Below are positions 1 through 10,750 of a stretch of DNA of 64,000 nucleotides, piece by piece. Under the pieces are notes generated by a model. That model saw only the letters and a program-made list of their open reading frames with translations, made no database searches and was not told where the DNA came from. The stretch spans positions 1,054,001 through 1,118,000 of the forward strand of contig NAJO01000001.1 in assembly GCA_002077065.1 (NCBI GenBank), read 5' to 3'. The translations under genes were made by a program, and so were the position numbers. This DNA is from Cryoendolithus antarcticus. Taxonomy: Eukaryota > Ascomycota > Dothideomycetes > Cladosporiales > Cladosporiaceae. The stretch's first letter is position 1. Every line of letters begins with the position of its first letter.

Positions 1-1088
1 GCTTGGTGGTCATTAGGTTGGTCCATTTTGGTGGCTGGTTTTGAGGTAATGACTCTGTACCAGCCGTTACCGCAGTGAGAGAATTTGACGTTGGGATAGT
101 CTCTGAGTTCGGTGGTGTGGTAGCGTCGAGAGTGATCAATGGGAGTGGTGGTAAGAGCTTCGACTTTCTGTAGTGAACGTGCGGAGCTTCGTCTGAACGT
201 TGGCAGTGATATCGGTGCAGTCACATGCGCAGCACTGACACGGTCTCCTTTCTTGTAGAAGCCATTACCACAGTGCCGCCATGTGATCTCAGGGTGAGCA
301 GCAACGTAGTCTCGTGTGAAGGTGGCACTGCCGTCGTCATCGTCGTCTGATTCACGTTCATCGGAGGCATCGTTCTCGTCCTCACCATCGTCTTCACTAT
401 AACCATGCTCGACGCTGACGACTGGCTGCGACCGCCTGCTAGATCGTGCACTGCGGCGCTCGCTGGCAGTGAGCTCTTCATGCTGTGGCCGACGAGCACG
501 GAGTGAATAAGCAGCCGATGCACTTTCATGTGCTCCTGATGAAGCCTGTTTCACAAGCTTGGGAAAGTCGACCGCTCTCGTTGGATATGGTTCCACATCA
601 CTGCGACGTCGTAAAGACAGGGTCACTGGTAAACTTTGAGTCGACACGGCTGCCCTCTGTTGCGGCGTCGCGGAGGTGGCTTGAGGCGTCGAAGAGTTGA
701 CCAGTTTCGTTGTCGGCAGGTATCGGCCTTGTCCACGATGGATCCATTTGATCTCAGGATGGCGCAGAGTGAAAGCTTTGGAATACGTGCCCTTGTGGTT
801 TGGGCCATTTTCATTGTCCGGAACGTTGGCATCGTTAACGTCGGCCGCCTGCAGACGTCGCAGGAGATCTGCAACGCCAGTGATGACTAGGCGACCATTG
901 ATAACCTTGGCTGTCATCGATGGTCGTCGCGTAGTCCTGCGCTGCGGCGACAGCATTGGTGGCACAGTAGCCACCAGTATGTCAGAAGAGGTCGACGATG
1001 AGGACGGATCCAATCGACCCTTCTGGGCGTTAGCGGCGAGCCCATCGGGTCCCCTTTTGACGCCTCGTTGACGACTGATCCTGTCCAT
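1..1088 (-). CDS. Hypothetical protein with three HP-x-x-x-W-x-H-x-G-x-G-x-Y repeats, 3' end outside window
   Basis: Reading the minus strand from an ATG at 1088, the frame stays open to base 1 (about 362 codons) and has no stop inside the window. An in-frame TGA lies upstream near 1165, so the start is plausible. Three related segments stand out: HPEIKWIHRGQGRY (about residues 107-120), HPEITWRHCGNGFY (about 264-277) and YPNVKFSHCGNGWY (about 329-342). Between repeats 1 and 2 lies a very acidic stretch rich in Asp and Glu; the N-terminus is basic and Ser/Thr-rich. I do not recognise the family. The layout of repeated compact motifs joined by charged low-complexity linkers suggests a binding protein, possibly nuclear, but that is inference. 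Three conserved repeats over more than 1 kb of open frame make a chance ORF unlikely. Confidence 0.7.
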   Translation of the reverse strand, partial: MDRISRQRGVKRGPDGLAANAQKGRLDPSSSSTSSDILVATVPPMLSPQRRTTRRPSMTAKVINGRLVITGVADLLRRLQAADVNDANVPDNENGPNHKGTYSKAFTLRHPEIKWIHRGQGRYLPTTKLVNSSTPQATSATPQQRAAVSTQSLPVTLSLRRRSDVEPYPTRAVDFPKLVKQASSGAHESASAAYSLRARRPQHEELTASERRSARSSRRSQPVVSVEHGYSEDDGEDENDASDERESDDDDDGSATFTRDYVAAHPEITWRHCGNGFYKKGDRVSAAHVTAPISLPTFRRSSARSLQKVEALTTTPIDHSRRYHTTELRDYPNVKFSHCGNGWYRVITSKPATKMDQPNDHQ

Positions 1089-2439
1089 GTCAGCGACGAG
1101 CACCTGACCGAGCGACACCTCTACTGCACCACTACTGCACGAGATGAGGTTGTCAATACCAGATCAGATCAAGGGAGTGCCAGCCAAGCCAAGGCGTGCA
1201 TGGACCAAGCCGTTCATCCACAAAGTCTGTACGCTTGAACCAGGATCTCTGTGGGTGAGGTGCGTGTGCTCCTTCACCAGCAACACGGTGATTCGGACGG
1301 CTGTATGCCCTTCCCGTATCGAAGAGAATTATTGAGATCATGTGAAGACTCGACGAAAGTTTCCTTGCTCGTGGGCGCGAGTCGTTACGCCCTCGCAACC
1401 GACCTGTTGCTCCCTCATGTCATGCTTGGACCGCGAAATGACTGGCTACAAAGGGCCTGATACCTTCGCATCGGCAAGCATAGGTAGTCTTGTCTGCTAC
1501 ATCACGGTATCGCGCACCAGAGATCATGGCTGCTACGCCTTCGCAAACTCGCCCGAAGGGCCCATTACTTCCGCCTCGATCAAAGGCAGCCACAGCTCAT
1601 AATGAAAATACTACATGCCAACCCTCTGTCACCTTCGAGATCACTCATGACGCCAAGAAGAAAGTGCGACCGCGGCGTACGGGTTACCAGCTTCACTGAT
1701 GCGAATCTACAGAGTACTGACCGCTATGCAGCTAAGACTTTCGACTCCTCTGCCACAGTATCACTTTTCCTCGATCCTCGCATCATTGAGCGTAGGCTTA
1801 GGGACAGCAGGCCGTGATACCACCTCGCGCAGCTGTGCATCGGCACGAGAGACGAGGTACAATTTATGCCCCAAATCTAAACGGGATCGGCAACAGTGCA
1901 CGAAGGCAATACTGCCATCGCCCTCACGAAAGTCTGAAGAGTCCTGTGCCACCTTTATGCACACTACGAGTGCGCACCAGTCTCGACTCAGCTGATGAGA
2001 AAATATGCTATACCAGGCATGATCTCGACTTTGCACCGCTCAACCGGGTTTTGTAGAAGCATGGTGTTGAAATGCTCTGGTAAGGGGTGGAAGCCACCAA
2101 GATTGTCTCTTTCCTCATCGAAGAGCAGAGTAATGAATGAGCACTGTCGCGTCTGCTGTTCCTCCATTTACAGTAGAAGTCAGGCCTAAGCTCCACTTCG
2201 GTCTAGGAATGAAGTCCAGCTGCATGCGCTAGTCGGCAGAGTTCCATCTGGCCCCCACGCAAAGCTCTCACCTGATAGAGTCACATACGCCCGATGCGCG
2301 AACTTCTCTACGATCTCACTCACTGTTGGACATATTTAACATCACACGGGAAACGACTTTGCCTTCTGTCTACTCATCAAGACAGCGTCGCACGCCACAC
2401 GACTTCCAAGCGCCTCGGACTACGTTTGCCTTCACTTCA
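1089..2439. other. Intergenic region
   Basis: Upstream region shared by the divergent repeat protein (left) and the FMN dehydrogenase (right). Only short overlapping open frames are present on both strands, none with a recognisable motif. I see no repeat or RNA gene. Confidence 0.6.
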
Positions 2440-3936
2440 ATGAGCATGTCTGGCGGAGCTCCCAAGCCAGTGCCTGTATCTAGCGACAAGATATTATGCA
2501 TTCCAGATCTACAGAAAGCAGCTTCAAAGAAACTGCCCACGAGTGCGCGAGGTATGTCATCATCGGTGATCGAGCCTCCTACCATGTTGCTAATTGAGTC
2601 CGCACAGAATTCTACAACTCCGGCTCAACAGACCAAATCACGATCAACGAGAACTCGACTGCGTTCTCGAAATATCGCCTCAGACCCCGTGTGCTGGTCG
2701 ACGTCTCCAAGGCGGACACATCAATCGCCCTCTTCGGCCGCAAACTTGAGTTTCCGCTTGGGGTCTCGCCCGCTGGCATGCATGCCATGGCTCACCCCGA
2801 CGGCGAAAAGGCTACCAGTCGCGCCTGCGCCAAAGCCGGTGTAGCGATGGGCATCAGCTCATACGCCAACTACCCCATCGCTGATATCCGCTCTGCATGC
2901 TTATCGTCATCCGGTATTCCGCAGATCGACCATGTAATCCAACTCTACACCATGAAAGATCGCGCTATGCAGCTCCGCATTATTCGCGAAGCTGAGGCAC
3001 GGGGCTGCAAAGCGATCTTCCTTACTGCTGACTCGCCAGTCCTCGGCGTGCGGTACAACGAGTGGCGAAACGACTTCCGCACGCCGGAAGGACTCGAGTT
3101 TCCGATTATTGAGCGGGACACGGAGATGATTCGGAAGGTGACGCATGATGATACCTTTACGTCCTTTAACGATGATACACACAATTGGGCGAGGGACATC
3201 CCGTGGCTGAAAAGTGTGACGGGAATGGAGATATGGATCAAAGGTTCGCATTCCTTCTATAAATTGCATCGCTCCCTGTGAAGGCTCCTGTGCTAAGCAC
3301 CACGACGCGAGGGTCGGACCACAGCCATCAATGCAAGTTAGCGCAGGCTGAAGCTTCTTGATGCCGCTGCATGTCCCTGGCAACCATCCTGGTCCTGGTG
3401 ATAGAAGGACAGGAACCTCTCCGGAGTCTCGCAGATGGAAATTGTTTTAACTGACAGTGCATGCAGGTATTCTCACAGCAGAAGACACACTCATGGCGAT
3501 CGAAACGAGCTGTCACGGAATCATTGTGTCGAACCACGGTGGGCGACAGCTCGACGGCGTCCCGGCCACGATAGATGCCTTACCAGAGTGCGTGGCTGCA
3601 GCGGCTGGGCGAATCCGGATCCACGTTGATGGAGGGATCAGGAGTGGCACCGACATTTTCAAAGCCTTGGCATTGGGAGCGGAGTGCTGTTGGGTTGGGC
3701 GGCCGGCGATATGGGGCCTTGCTGTGAGTGTGATCCTTGCGACTACTGGCCTGCTTGGGGAGAGTTTGCTGACAGAGACACAGTACGATGGCCAGGCTGG
3801 CGTGGAGATTATGCTCGAGACGCTGCGAATAGAGTTCAAGCGGTGCATGCAGTTGACGGGTTGCAACAGTGTGAAGGACATCACCAAGGCGTGTCTCGGG
3901 GTCTATCGCGTGGACGGCCCGCTTGCGAGATTGTAG
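2440..3936 (+). CDS. FMN-dependent 2-hydroxy-acid dehydrogenase/oxidase (lactate/glycolate oxidase family)
   Basis: A TIM-barrel flavoenzyme that oxidises a 2-hydroxy acid to the 2-oxo acid with bound FMN. Four exons are inferred: 2440-2551, 2608-3243, 3467-3723 and 3784-3936, joining to 385 aa, the usual family length. Family signatures are clear: SNHGGRQLDG (about residues 271-280, with the catalytic His and substrate-binding Arg), DGGIRSGTDIFKALALGA and the following GRP (FMN phosphate site), and an early YRLRPRVLVDV. Introns of 56 and 60 nt are typical; the second, 223 nt, is long but joins KG to ILTAEDTL exactly as the family requires. The 60-nt intron at 3724-3783 is divisible by three and could be misread as coding. 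A second ATG lies at 2446. Substrate (L-lactate, glycolate or longer) cannot be told from sequence. Confidence 0.92.
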
Positions 3937-4174
3937 AGGCCACGAGTTCAAACACTTCATCATCACGATCCATCGACGGACTCAGGATCTCGAGACTCAC
4001 CTCATTGGTGGTAACGATAAGCATAGCATCCCGAGTGAGCTAGCAATATTCAGCACTAGCGTACAACTAAGTCTAAGACCCACCACGCGGTGTGGCGTGT
4101 ACAGTTCCAACCCAAGATTTCCCTTCCAGTGCACCCCCTCCATGTGCACTCTTCCAGTCTCCGATACGATTCGT

Positions 4175-4821
4175 TTACAAAGCCTTCTCACTCGGCTTCG
4201 ACTTGCCACCTGGCGCGAAGCCTACACCATATAGGTAGGTCAAGCTGCCTCCAATGCTCGCTCCGAAGAACAACAAGCCCAACGTCAACACACCAACAAG
4301 CACCTGCACGTTGCTTGGCGCATACGCAGCGGCACCAGTGAGAGCTGCTCCCAACTTCTCCCCAGCTACGCTGCTGGCCAGACTATCCGCAGCCGCAGAC
4401 CTCTTCGTCCACCAAATCCACGTCCCGAGCGCTAGGACGACATCATTGACAATCGCGTGCGCGATGACCGCCTTTGACTTGACCCTGACGGTCTTTCCAT
4501 CCGCTTCGTATATGCCCTGGCGTTGGAACATGACTAGGGCTTGTTGACCCCCGGACGCGATGGAGGGAAGCATGGTGATCAGGCCGAGCGAGAGGAGGTA
4601 GTATGACGCCCGGGTAAGATCGGAGTCTATCGGGAGGAGTGAGGTAAGGGCCGAGGGGAGGTTTGGACGAGCGAAGTAGGCGGCATCGAGGCCATAGGAC
4701 AGGGCCAAGAAGGAAATGGGGAAGTGGACTGTTGCAGGATGGATGGGTTTGCCTGGGCCGCTGGGAGGTGTATTTAGTACGAGATATTAATCACTTAGGG
4801 TTGGGGTGGGGCTTACGACAT
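4175..4821 (-). CDS. DUF2231-family multi-pass membrane protein
   Basis: Two exons: a 5-nt first exon 4817-4821 (ATG TC) and 4175-4760, separated by a 56-nt intron starting GTAAGC and ending CCCAG. Joined, they give 196 aa beginning MSGPGKPIHPATVHFPI. The HPxxVHFPI motif at residues 9-17 is the hallmark of DUF2231 membrane proteins, in which the histidines may bind metal or haem. Hydrophobic segments follow (residues about 17-30, 55-75, 100-118 and 150-175), so four helices are likely. Without the micro-exon the protein would lose the signature motif, which is why I prefer this start. Function of the family is unknown. It converges with the FMN dehydrogenase on the other strand. Confidence 0.82.
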
Positions 4822-5719
4822 GATTGCGGTGGTATATGTAGAGGTTGTTTGGGTATTGGGGATGGATGTGAAAGAGCTGTATGGAGAGGAAGTTGTTCCT
4901 TGACAGTGCCACAGGGCTGCTATGGCAATCGTGGAGCCGTGTGCACATGTAAGCCGAGTTGCAAGCTCAATGATTGGCTCGGTAGGTTGCGGGAAGGGCG
5001 TGTGCACTGGAAATCTATTTCTGGGCAAGCGTTGAAGGAGCGATCTGGATTGCGCGATTCACCGACAACCGCGTCAGATGAACAAATCATAGCTGCAGTA
5101 CGTGAGAATCAATAGATCTCTCTATGGTCGATACACGAGCTACTATAGGGCTGCGGCAGACCTGCCGGGCGCTCCAGAAAGGATCCGAGCCTCATGGCGT
5201 GAAGGCGAATCGCGATCTACATGGGCGTTCACCTCCGCTTCTCCAACAGCCTCTACGCTCTTGTGCTATGACAGAAGCACCATGCAACAGTAGGTCTGCG
5301 CTCAATGTAGGTTTCAGAGAACCCGCCGGTTCCTAGTGCCATGGGCATGAGCTCGAGGCTTTCACAATCCTGGCGTACCAGCGGGATCTTGCTCTGGGCA
5401 AAGCCTGCAAGAGCACATGCGACCCTCCAAGCATTTGGAGAAGGGGTGGCGAAGGAGCGCCTGCTCATGGAAATCTGGGAGGGCTGCACTCGCGGGGTCC
5501 GCCTCCTTCGCATGCTTCGAGCCTGAGGCGCACATAGCAAGATACGCTTTCACGCTTACAAATGCCAATCACAAGCTAGCCAGCCACGACCATGGGGCGT
5601 TGACATCGCCCAGGTACGAAGGTATATAAGTCGAGGCGCGCGTGAGAAACCCTTCACTTCACTCCCACCAGCAGAAGTTGCGACCCTCTGCCCTACTACT
5701 TGCCTTCGAGTCACCGGAC
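4822..5719. other. Intergenic region between divergent genes
   Basis: Promoter region of the DUF2231 gene (left) and the Rid-family gene (right). Short overlapping open frames on both strands show no family motif. A TATA box sits near the right end. Confidence 0.6.
5623..5629 (+). promoter_or_regulatory. TATA box (TATATAA) of the Rid-family gene
   Basis: TATATAA lies 91 bases upstream of the ATG at 5720 and is followed by a CA/CT-rich leader, as expected for a TATA-driven fungal promoter. No other candidate TATA occurs close to this start. Confidence 0.5.
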
Positions 5720-6203
5720 ATGTCTGCGCAATACTCCTCCTACCCCGGCTATGGCAGCTGGGCAGAAGAAAATTACCACTACAGCCAAGCAGTCCGCATT
5801 GGGAACGTGGTCAAGATCTCTGGCCAAGGTAAGGACCCCAGTCTTGACTTCTCCTCCGCCGCGCCCACCTCGCAAAGCCCTCATGCTCACGCCTTCATTA
5901 GGCGGCTGGGACCCCAAGTCCGCGCCTCCAGAAATCGTCCCCGGTATCGACGCCCAAATCGATCAGGCATTCGCCAATATAGACCTCACGATCAAGACTG
6001 CCGGCGGCATGGGGTGGAGCCAAGTGTACAGCGTGCGAAGCTACCATGTGTTCACAGATCGGGCGGTCACTATGAGGGCTATGGTACGAAATCTGAAAAA
6101 ATATTTCCCGGATCACAAGCCGATTTGGACGGCGATCGGGGTGACAGTGCTAGCTGCGCAGGGTATGGAGGTCGAGATCGAGGTTGAGGCGATGGGGGAG
6201 TAA
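5720..6203 (+). CDS. Rid (YjgF/YER057c/UK114) family protein
   Basis: Two exons, 5720-5828 and 5902-6203, joined across a 73-nt intron (GTAAGG...TTAG) to give 136 aa, the normal size for this trimeric fold. RidA members hydrolyse reactive enamine/imine intermediates released by PLP enzymes. Family features include the N-terminal YSQAVRIGNVVKISGQGGWD, the central QAFANIDLTIKTAG helix and the C-terminal VEIEVEAM strand. The position of the catalytic Arg of RidA (P-A-R-x-x-V-x-V) reads P-I-W-T-A-I-G-V here (Trp112), so classical imine deaminase activity is doubtful and the protein probably belongs to another Rid subgroup. The ATG at 5720 begins MSAQYSSYPGYG; a frame continues upstream but without an ATG in good context. 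Confidence 0.88.
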
Positions 6204-7093
6204 GTGAGATGTGTCCCCCTGAGTAGTCTCGACGTTTCCCGTCTCTTCAAAGGTTCGGACAAATCTGTGGTACTATAAGGGAAGCTATCAGCGGTAGACG
6301 CTTTACTCAGCTTCCGTGAGAGGGTAGACTGGAAGGGTATTCCTCGTGTCGTTGCTTCGAGGTCTTTGCCCTCACGGGCTCGGAGATTCCGTCCTTCACA
6401 GCTCTTCGTTGTGAGAGTCATGATAGCGCAAGCATATCGCAGACGTACAAACGTTTGGAGAGCCGATGGACGTCGTGCGATCAAATGTGCGCTCGATGAT
6501 TGGCTCGACAGACTGCGGGGTTTGACAGACCTGTTCTGGGATGTGAGAGAGCCACCTCCAGCCACCTCACGCCAGAAGCATTACTTCGACAATCGGGCCA
6601 ACATCCCTGAAAGCACGAATGACTGATGATACACGACACGACATCCATCGCAGAGACCCATCATCGCTATTCACTCGAAGTCAAGGGCCATTGATCAGAC
6701 TTCGACGCATTGCGAAGGCCCAGTAGACCTTTCATACCAAGAAACAGTAGGCTACCTTTCTCGTACTCTACTACCTAGAAACGTTCTCCAATGGTGAGAA
6801 CGCAGATTACCTCAGCAGAAGCAGTCGTGAAATGCTCCTGCCACCTCATCCGAGCACATGCGATCTCACGAAACGGTGGCGTTCTTGGATCAATACGCCT
6901 CGTCTTGGGCCAAGATCTCCGAGAGGTAGCTAAGTGAAATTGCAAGCCACAAAGCATGATGTGTACAAATGAGGACGCCCATCACACGACTCCACGCCCT
7001 GCGGATGGTGTGGGCATTGGAGCAGGTTTCGTTCATTACACAGACTAACGTAGGCATTGGCCTAGCCCAACCCTTTCTCAAGCCATACCCACC
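6204..7093. other. Intergenic region
   Basis: Between two same-direction genes. Only short open frames without motifs. It must hold the terminator of the Rid gene and the promoter of the first four-helix protein; no clear TATA seen. Confidence 0.55.
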
Positions 7094-7702
7094 ATGTGCT
7101 ACATACCCAAGGCACGCACGGAGCCACGCTATCCCTCCGATCTGCTATCAGGCTTGATACTATTGCCACCAGTCATGTCTTCAAGGCCAGCCGTCGCCGA
7201 CGAAAAGCGCGATGATCAGGCAACATGTCATCAACTTCTCTTCAACAACGCAGCATCTTACGCCAGTATCTTCGCATCTGTCATGTACTCACTCTTGGTA
7301 CTGGACTCTGATACCTACAACTCCCTGCAGGACTCCCTAGGACGACGCAACAGCCGGTATGATAGCGTTGCGAGCGCGATCTCGTTCTTCTGCCTGGTGC
7401 TGCTTTGTCAAGCCATCGCATTGCTGTTCAACTCTCGCGACGAAGCATTGCTCAGGGCTTGCAGTGAAACGACACGGAGCACCCGGCTCTTATCTGCAGC
7501 GGCGTTCTTGACGTTTCAAGGCCTACTGCTGGTCAGCATTACCGTGTCTTGTCTAGCAGTGAGGGTTCATGTCCCTCTGGTCGAAGACATGGGAATCCGG
7601 CGTACTGTGGCTTTTGGAGCTATTGTTGCGACGATTTGGCTGGTGTACACATTCTTCGAGACGATGTCGCAATTGAGAAGGGTATGGATGGGTGGATCCT
7701 GA
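7094..7702 (+). CDS. Predicted four-helix membrane protein, tandem paralogue A
   Basis: A single-exon frame with ATGs at 7094 and 7175; I favour 7175 (175 aa), because the segment before it lacks similarity to the neighbouring paralogue. Hydrophobic segments are at about residues 28-43, 66-85, 107-129 and 145-161 counted from 7175. Two stretches match the next gene closely: NAASYASIFASVMYS here against DSTTYASILASVMFS there, and FFCLVLLCQAIAL against FVCLVLLCQGFAL. The two genes therefore arose by tandem duplication. No catalytic motif is visible and I do not recognise the family; small multi-pass proteins of this kind are common and uncharacterised in filamentous fungi. A link to the other membrane proteins nearby is not supported. 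Confidence 0.75.
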   Translation: MCYIPKARTEPRYPSDLLSGLILLPPVMSSRPAVADEKRDDQATCHQLLFNNAASYASIFASVMYSLLVLDSDTYNSLQDSLGRRNSRYDSVASAISFFCLVLLCQAIALLFNSRDEALLRACSETTRSTRLLSAAAFLTFQGLLLVSITVSCLAVRVHVPLVEDMGIRRTVAFGAIVATIWLVYTFFETMSQLRRVWMGGS

Positions 7703-8201
7703 ACGGATTCCGTCGCTGGGGAGAAAGGTAATGCTTCGATGACAAAGGCACTGACATAAACTGGGTGGAGCGTTCGGCGCTTCACATTACTGTCATGTCC
7801 TACGGGGTTGATAATGTCGGCAGACTAGAATCTTAATGTCTGTTTAGAGATGCATATCTTGGCTATGCGTGCTTCCCAACGCATCACGCCACCACGCAGG
7901 TCTGACCATCCACGCATACAGTCAGGCGAGACCTCACCTCCACCCCATAAATTCGAGCCTGTGCGCTGTCCAGTGCACCGGTGCGCATATGCGACCGTAG
8001 CTTCATATTCCTTCTCCAACGAAAGTCTGCACGCGCCTGTGCTACTTTGACTGCCCATGTCATTGCCGATCCGTTTCCTGAGATCAGCGAGAGAGCATCT
8101 ACTCGTTAGTGGCATTGCTGGTGTCCGAAGACTCGCACTGACATGGTTATACAGCGCTTTGTTGCTGTGGGGCCGGCCTCCGAGCCATAACCTTCACCGC
8201 G
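7703..8201. other. Intergenic region between tandem paralogues
   Basis: Separates the two related membrane-protein genes. Short open frames here match neither paralogue. I see no repeat marking the duplication junction. Confidence 0.55.
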
Positions 8202-8885
8202 ATGTTTATAGCCAACTTCTTCCGCGCCCAGTTTCGGGAGCAAGCTTTCGATGGCAACGTGAGTGGCGAGCACATAGTCTCCTGGTACCAAGATCTCTTC
8301 AGCGATTCCACCACCTACGCTAGTATTCTGGCTTCCGTGATGTTCTCTTCCATGATCCAGGACCTGGACGAGAAGCTATACTCCCCTGTCCAGCGTCACC
8401 ATATAAGGACATACAGCGCTGCGGGAGCTGTGTTGTTCGTCTGTCTTGTCCTGCTGTGTCAAGGCTTCGCGCTGGTGCTGAAGTTCCATAGCGGGATACT
8501 GGCGAGAGAGTACGATTCGAAGGATCGCGGCGTGAGAATCATGCTGCAGGCGTTCTCGCTGTTATTCCAGCAAGTTCTTCTGGTCGGCACGGTGTTCTTT
8601 TGCCTTGTAGTCAAGGTTTATCATGTCAAGATCGGGCTGACGGGACTTGTCATCACCTTTGTAGCGATTAGTGTCAGCTTTGGGAGCTGGCTTGTGACCG
8701 CGGCTATCGAGGTTCGATCGCAGCGGAAGAAGGGACGCGGAGAGCCATGGACCACCGCAAAGTCGGCACTGGAACAAGATCAAGACAGAGATCGTCGGGC
8801 TGCGGCGAAAGCTGAAGAGGAAGCCAACGGCAAAGATAATGTAGCAATCCCGACGCGCATCAACCGCGTAAGGTATTCCATGTAG
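8202..8885 (+). CDS. Predicted four-helix membrane protein, tandem paralogue B
   Basis: Single-exon frame of 227 aa from the ATG at 8202. Hydrophobic segments lie at about residues 38-53, 75-95, 118-139 and 147-168, followed by a charged cytosolic-looking tail (residues 170-227) rich in Arg, Glu, Lys and Gln that paralogue A lacks. The first two helices carry the shared motifs YASI(L/F)ASVM(F/Y)S and CLVLLCQ. The N-terminal 30 residues have an amphipathic look and no signal peptide. Function unknown. The longer tail suggests that this copy gained, or copy A lost, a cytoplasmic interaction region. An additional upstream exon cannot be excluded. Confidence 0.78.
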   Translation: MFIANFFRAQFREQAFDGNVSGEHIVSWYQDLFSDSTTYASILASVMFSSMIQDLDEKLYSPVQRHHIRTYSAAGAVLFVCLVLLCQGFALVLKFHSGILAREYDSKDRGVRIMLQAFSLLFQQVLLVGTVFFCLVVKVYHVKIGLTGLVITFVAISVSFGSWLVTAAIEVRSQRKKGRGEPWTTAKSALEQDQDRDRRAAAKAEEEANGKDNVAIPTRINRVRYSM

Positions 8886-9007
8886 AGGATCTCGGCAGCG
8901 GCGTAGCGCCAAGCAGCAGTGCTGAGCTTTGAAAGCAAGAGGAGGGCCTTGTCCGCGCACATCCTTTGACTTCCATAGCGGAGTAGCCGTAGGTGAACGA
9001 CAGCGAT

Positions 9008-10750
9008 TCAAGCAGTCCCATTGTGATGCGTACCCTCAACAGCGTCCTCATCAGCATCCGGCATGAGCACCTCCCTGGCATCTTCAGCTTCTTCTTCGAG
9101 CTTCTCGCGGGACAGCGTGTAGCTCTTCCGCCACACGAAGCCCACCAACAAGATGCCAACAAACAAAGCAGTCACCAGCAGGATGATGTTGACAGGCACT
9201 GGGTCGTTACCAAAAGTCCGATGCGTGAGTGTGTCTAGCGCAGCTTGCGTGAAGTTGAAGAGCCCTGCGAGGCAGATGACGAGGCCGTAGACCTAGGGAT
9301 TACTCAGTAAAGCAGATATCGAATCAGAAGAATGGTCACTGACCTTGCCAAATGTCGCGAAGCCGAAGACTTTCGCACTGTAGTCGCTCACAGCCGTATA
9401 GTACAGTGGTCGGTAGATGACGAAGACACAGACATTCGCATATGCTGCCCACATCTCTCTAATGACCCCGAACGCACCGATAAGCGTCGCAAGGCCCACC
9501 AATAAAGCAAGGGCGAACGGCGTGCTAGTATGATCGAGCACAATGCCAATAAGCGGCACAGCTATCACGCCACCAAGCGGCAGGGCAACATCGAAGAACT
9601 CATTCACCTGCACACCTGCGGAGTGCGAGTGTAGAAGCTCCGTATACTGTGTTCTGACAGTAGCGACGAAGTAGTTGATCCGTAGCATCTGGACGACCGT
9701 GAAGAGCGTAATGAGCACGAACCAGGGTGAGAGCACTTGTTGAAGCGCAGTCTTTCCATGCATAGCGCCGTAGACTCCAGATTGGTTCGCTCGCTTGTCT
9801 TCGACGGCAACGCGTTTGTCTGCCTTCTTGGGGCCAAGCAGAGCAGTGATCTCGCTTGTTACGCTTTCGCGGCCGCGACGTCGGCCAGGAGTGCGATGGT
9901 CGCCATTGATCGTAGCCGAGGGTGGCTCTTCTTCGACTTGAGCGACAAGCTCAGAAATAGTCTTGTAAGATTGCGCTGGCATAAGAAAAATCTGAGCGAG
10001 GAGGATGAAGACCGGGACGACAAGATAGCAAAGGAAGAACTTCTTCGGGGTGAATGAGCCATTTGTGCCTTGGTAGAGTAGTCTATAGCCCAGAAAAATG
10101 GCACTACTTGTGTCGAATGCTCCAGTCAGTAGTGCCAGTATCGAGCCGGAGTATTTAGGGAAGGTATTGCTCAGCTGAAAGCTCGAGATGAAAACGAATG
10201 GTCCGCCGAGAGCAAGGAAGAAGTAGCCCGGTATATAGCCATCGAACGGCAGTTCCGCAGCAAAAGCCATGAATAGCGATCCCAATGTCAAGAACGCCAC
10301 ACCGACCAGACTCGCGATCCTGGGTCCAAAGCGATCCAGCACAGTCCCCACAGGCAGGGCGCAGACGTTCGTGCTCACAGCCGCCACAGTGAACATGAGA
10401 TTCAGCCGCAGCTCCTGTTCATAGCACACCCACACTCCGTCGCGAAGCTCCTGCTTCGTGCATGTCTCACGATAGACGCCTTCCTGTACCAGCACAGGCT
10501 TGATAGCAGCGTAGCCGAAGACCGGACCGGCAGCGAGGAGACAGTAAATTGCTGCTACGGCTACTTGAGCGATGCGTTTCGATTTACTAGTTTCGACCAC
10601 TCCGACGGGTGGCTCTTCGTGGGTGACTGGCGGATCCCATTGAGCTACCGGGTTGAAAGACAGTCGTCGTCGCTCCGAGCCAGCAGGTGATTGGCCTCGC
10701 CATGGATCGAAACCTCCGGTCGACGACCGGCGTTGGTCGTTAAGTGCCAT
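9008..10750 (-). CDS. MFS transporter, FMP42/SLC43-like
   Basis: Two exons, 9344-10750 and 9008-9292, joined across a 51-nt intron (GTCAGT...CTAG) to give 563 aa. After a hydrophilic N-terminus of about 75 residues there are twelve predicted membrane helices with a long central loop (about residues 275-350), the usual major facilitator layout. The first loop (YAAIKPVLVQEGVYRETC) and the following LNLMFTVAAVSTNVCALPVGTVLDRFGPR resemble the FMP42 group, fungal relatives of the SLC43 amino-acid carriers. The second exon supplies the last helix and an acidic tail. I chose the ATG at 10750 (MALNDQRR); the frame extends upstream only through a GTG. Substrate is unknown; neutral amino acids are a guess from SLC43. 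Confidence 0.85.
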
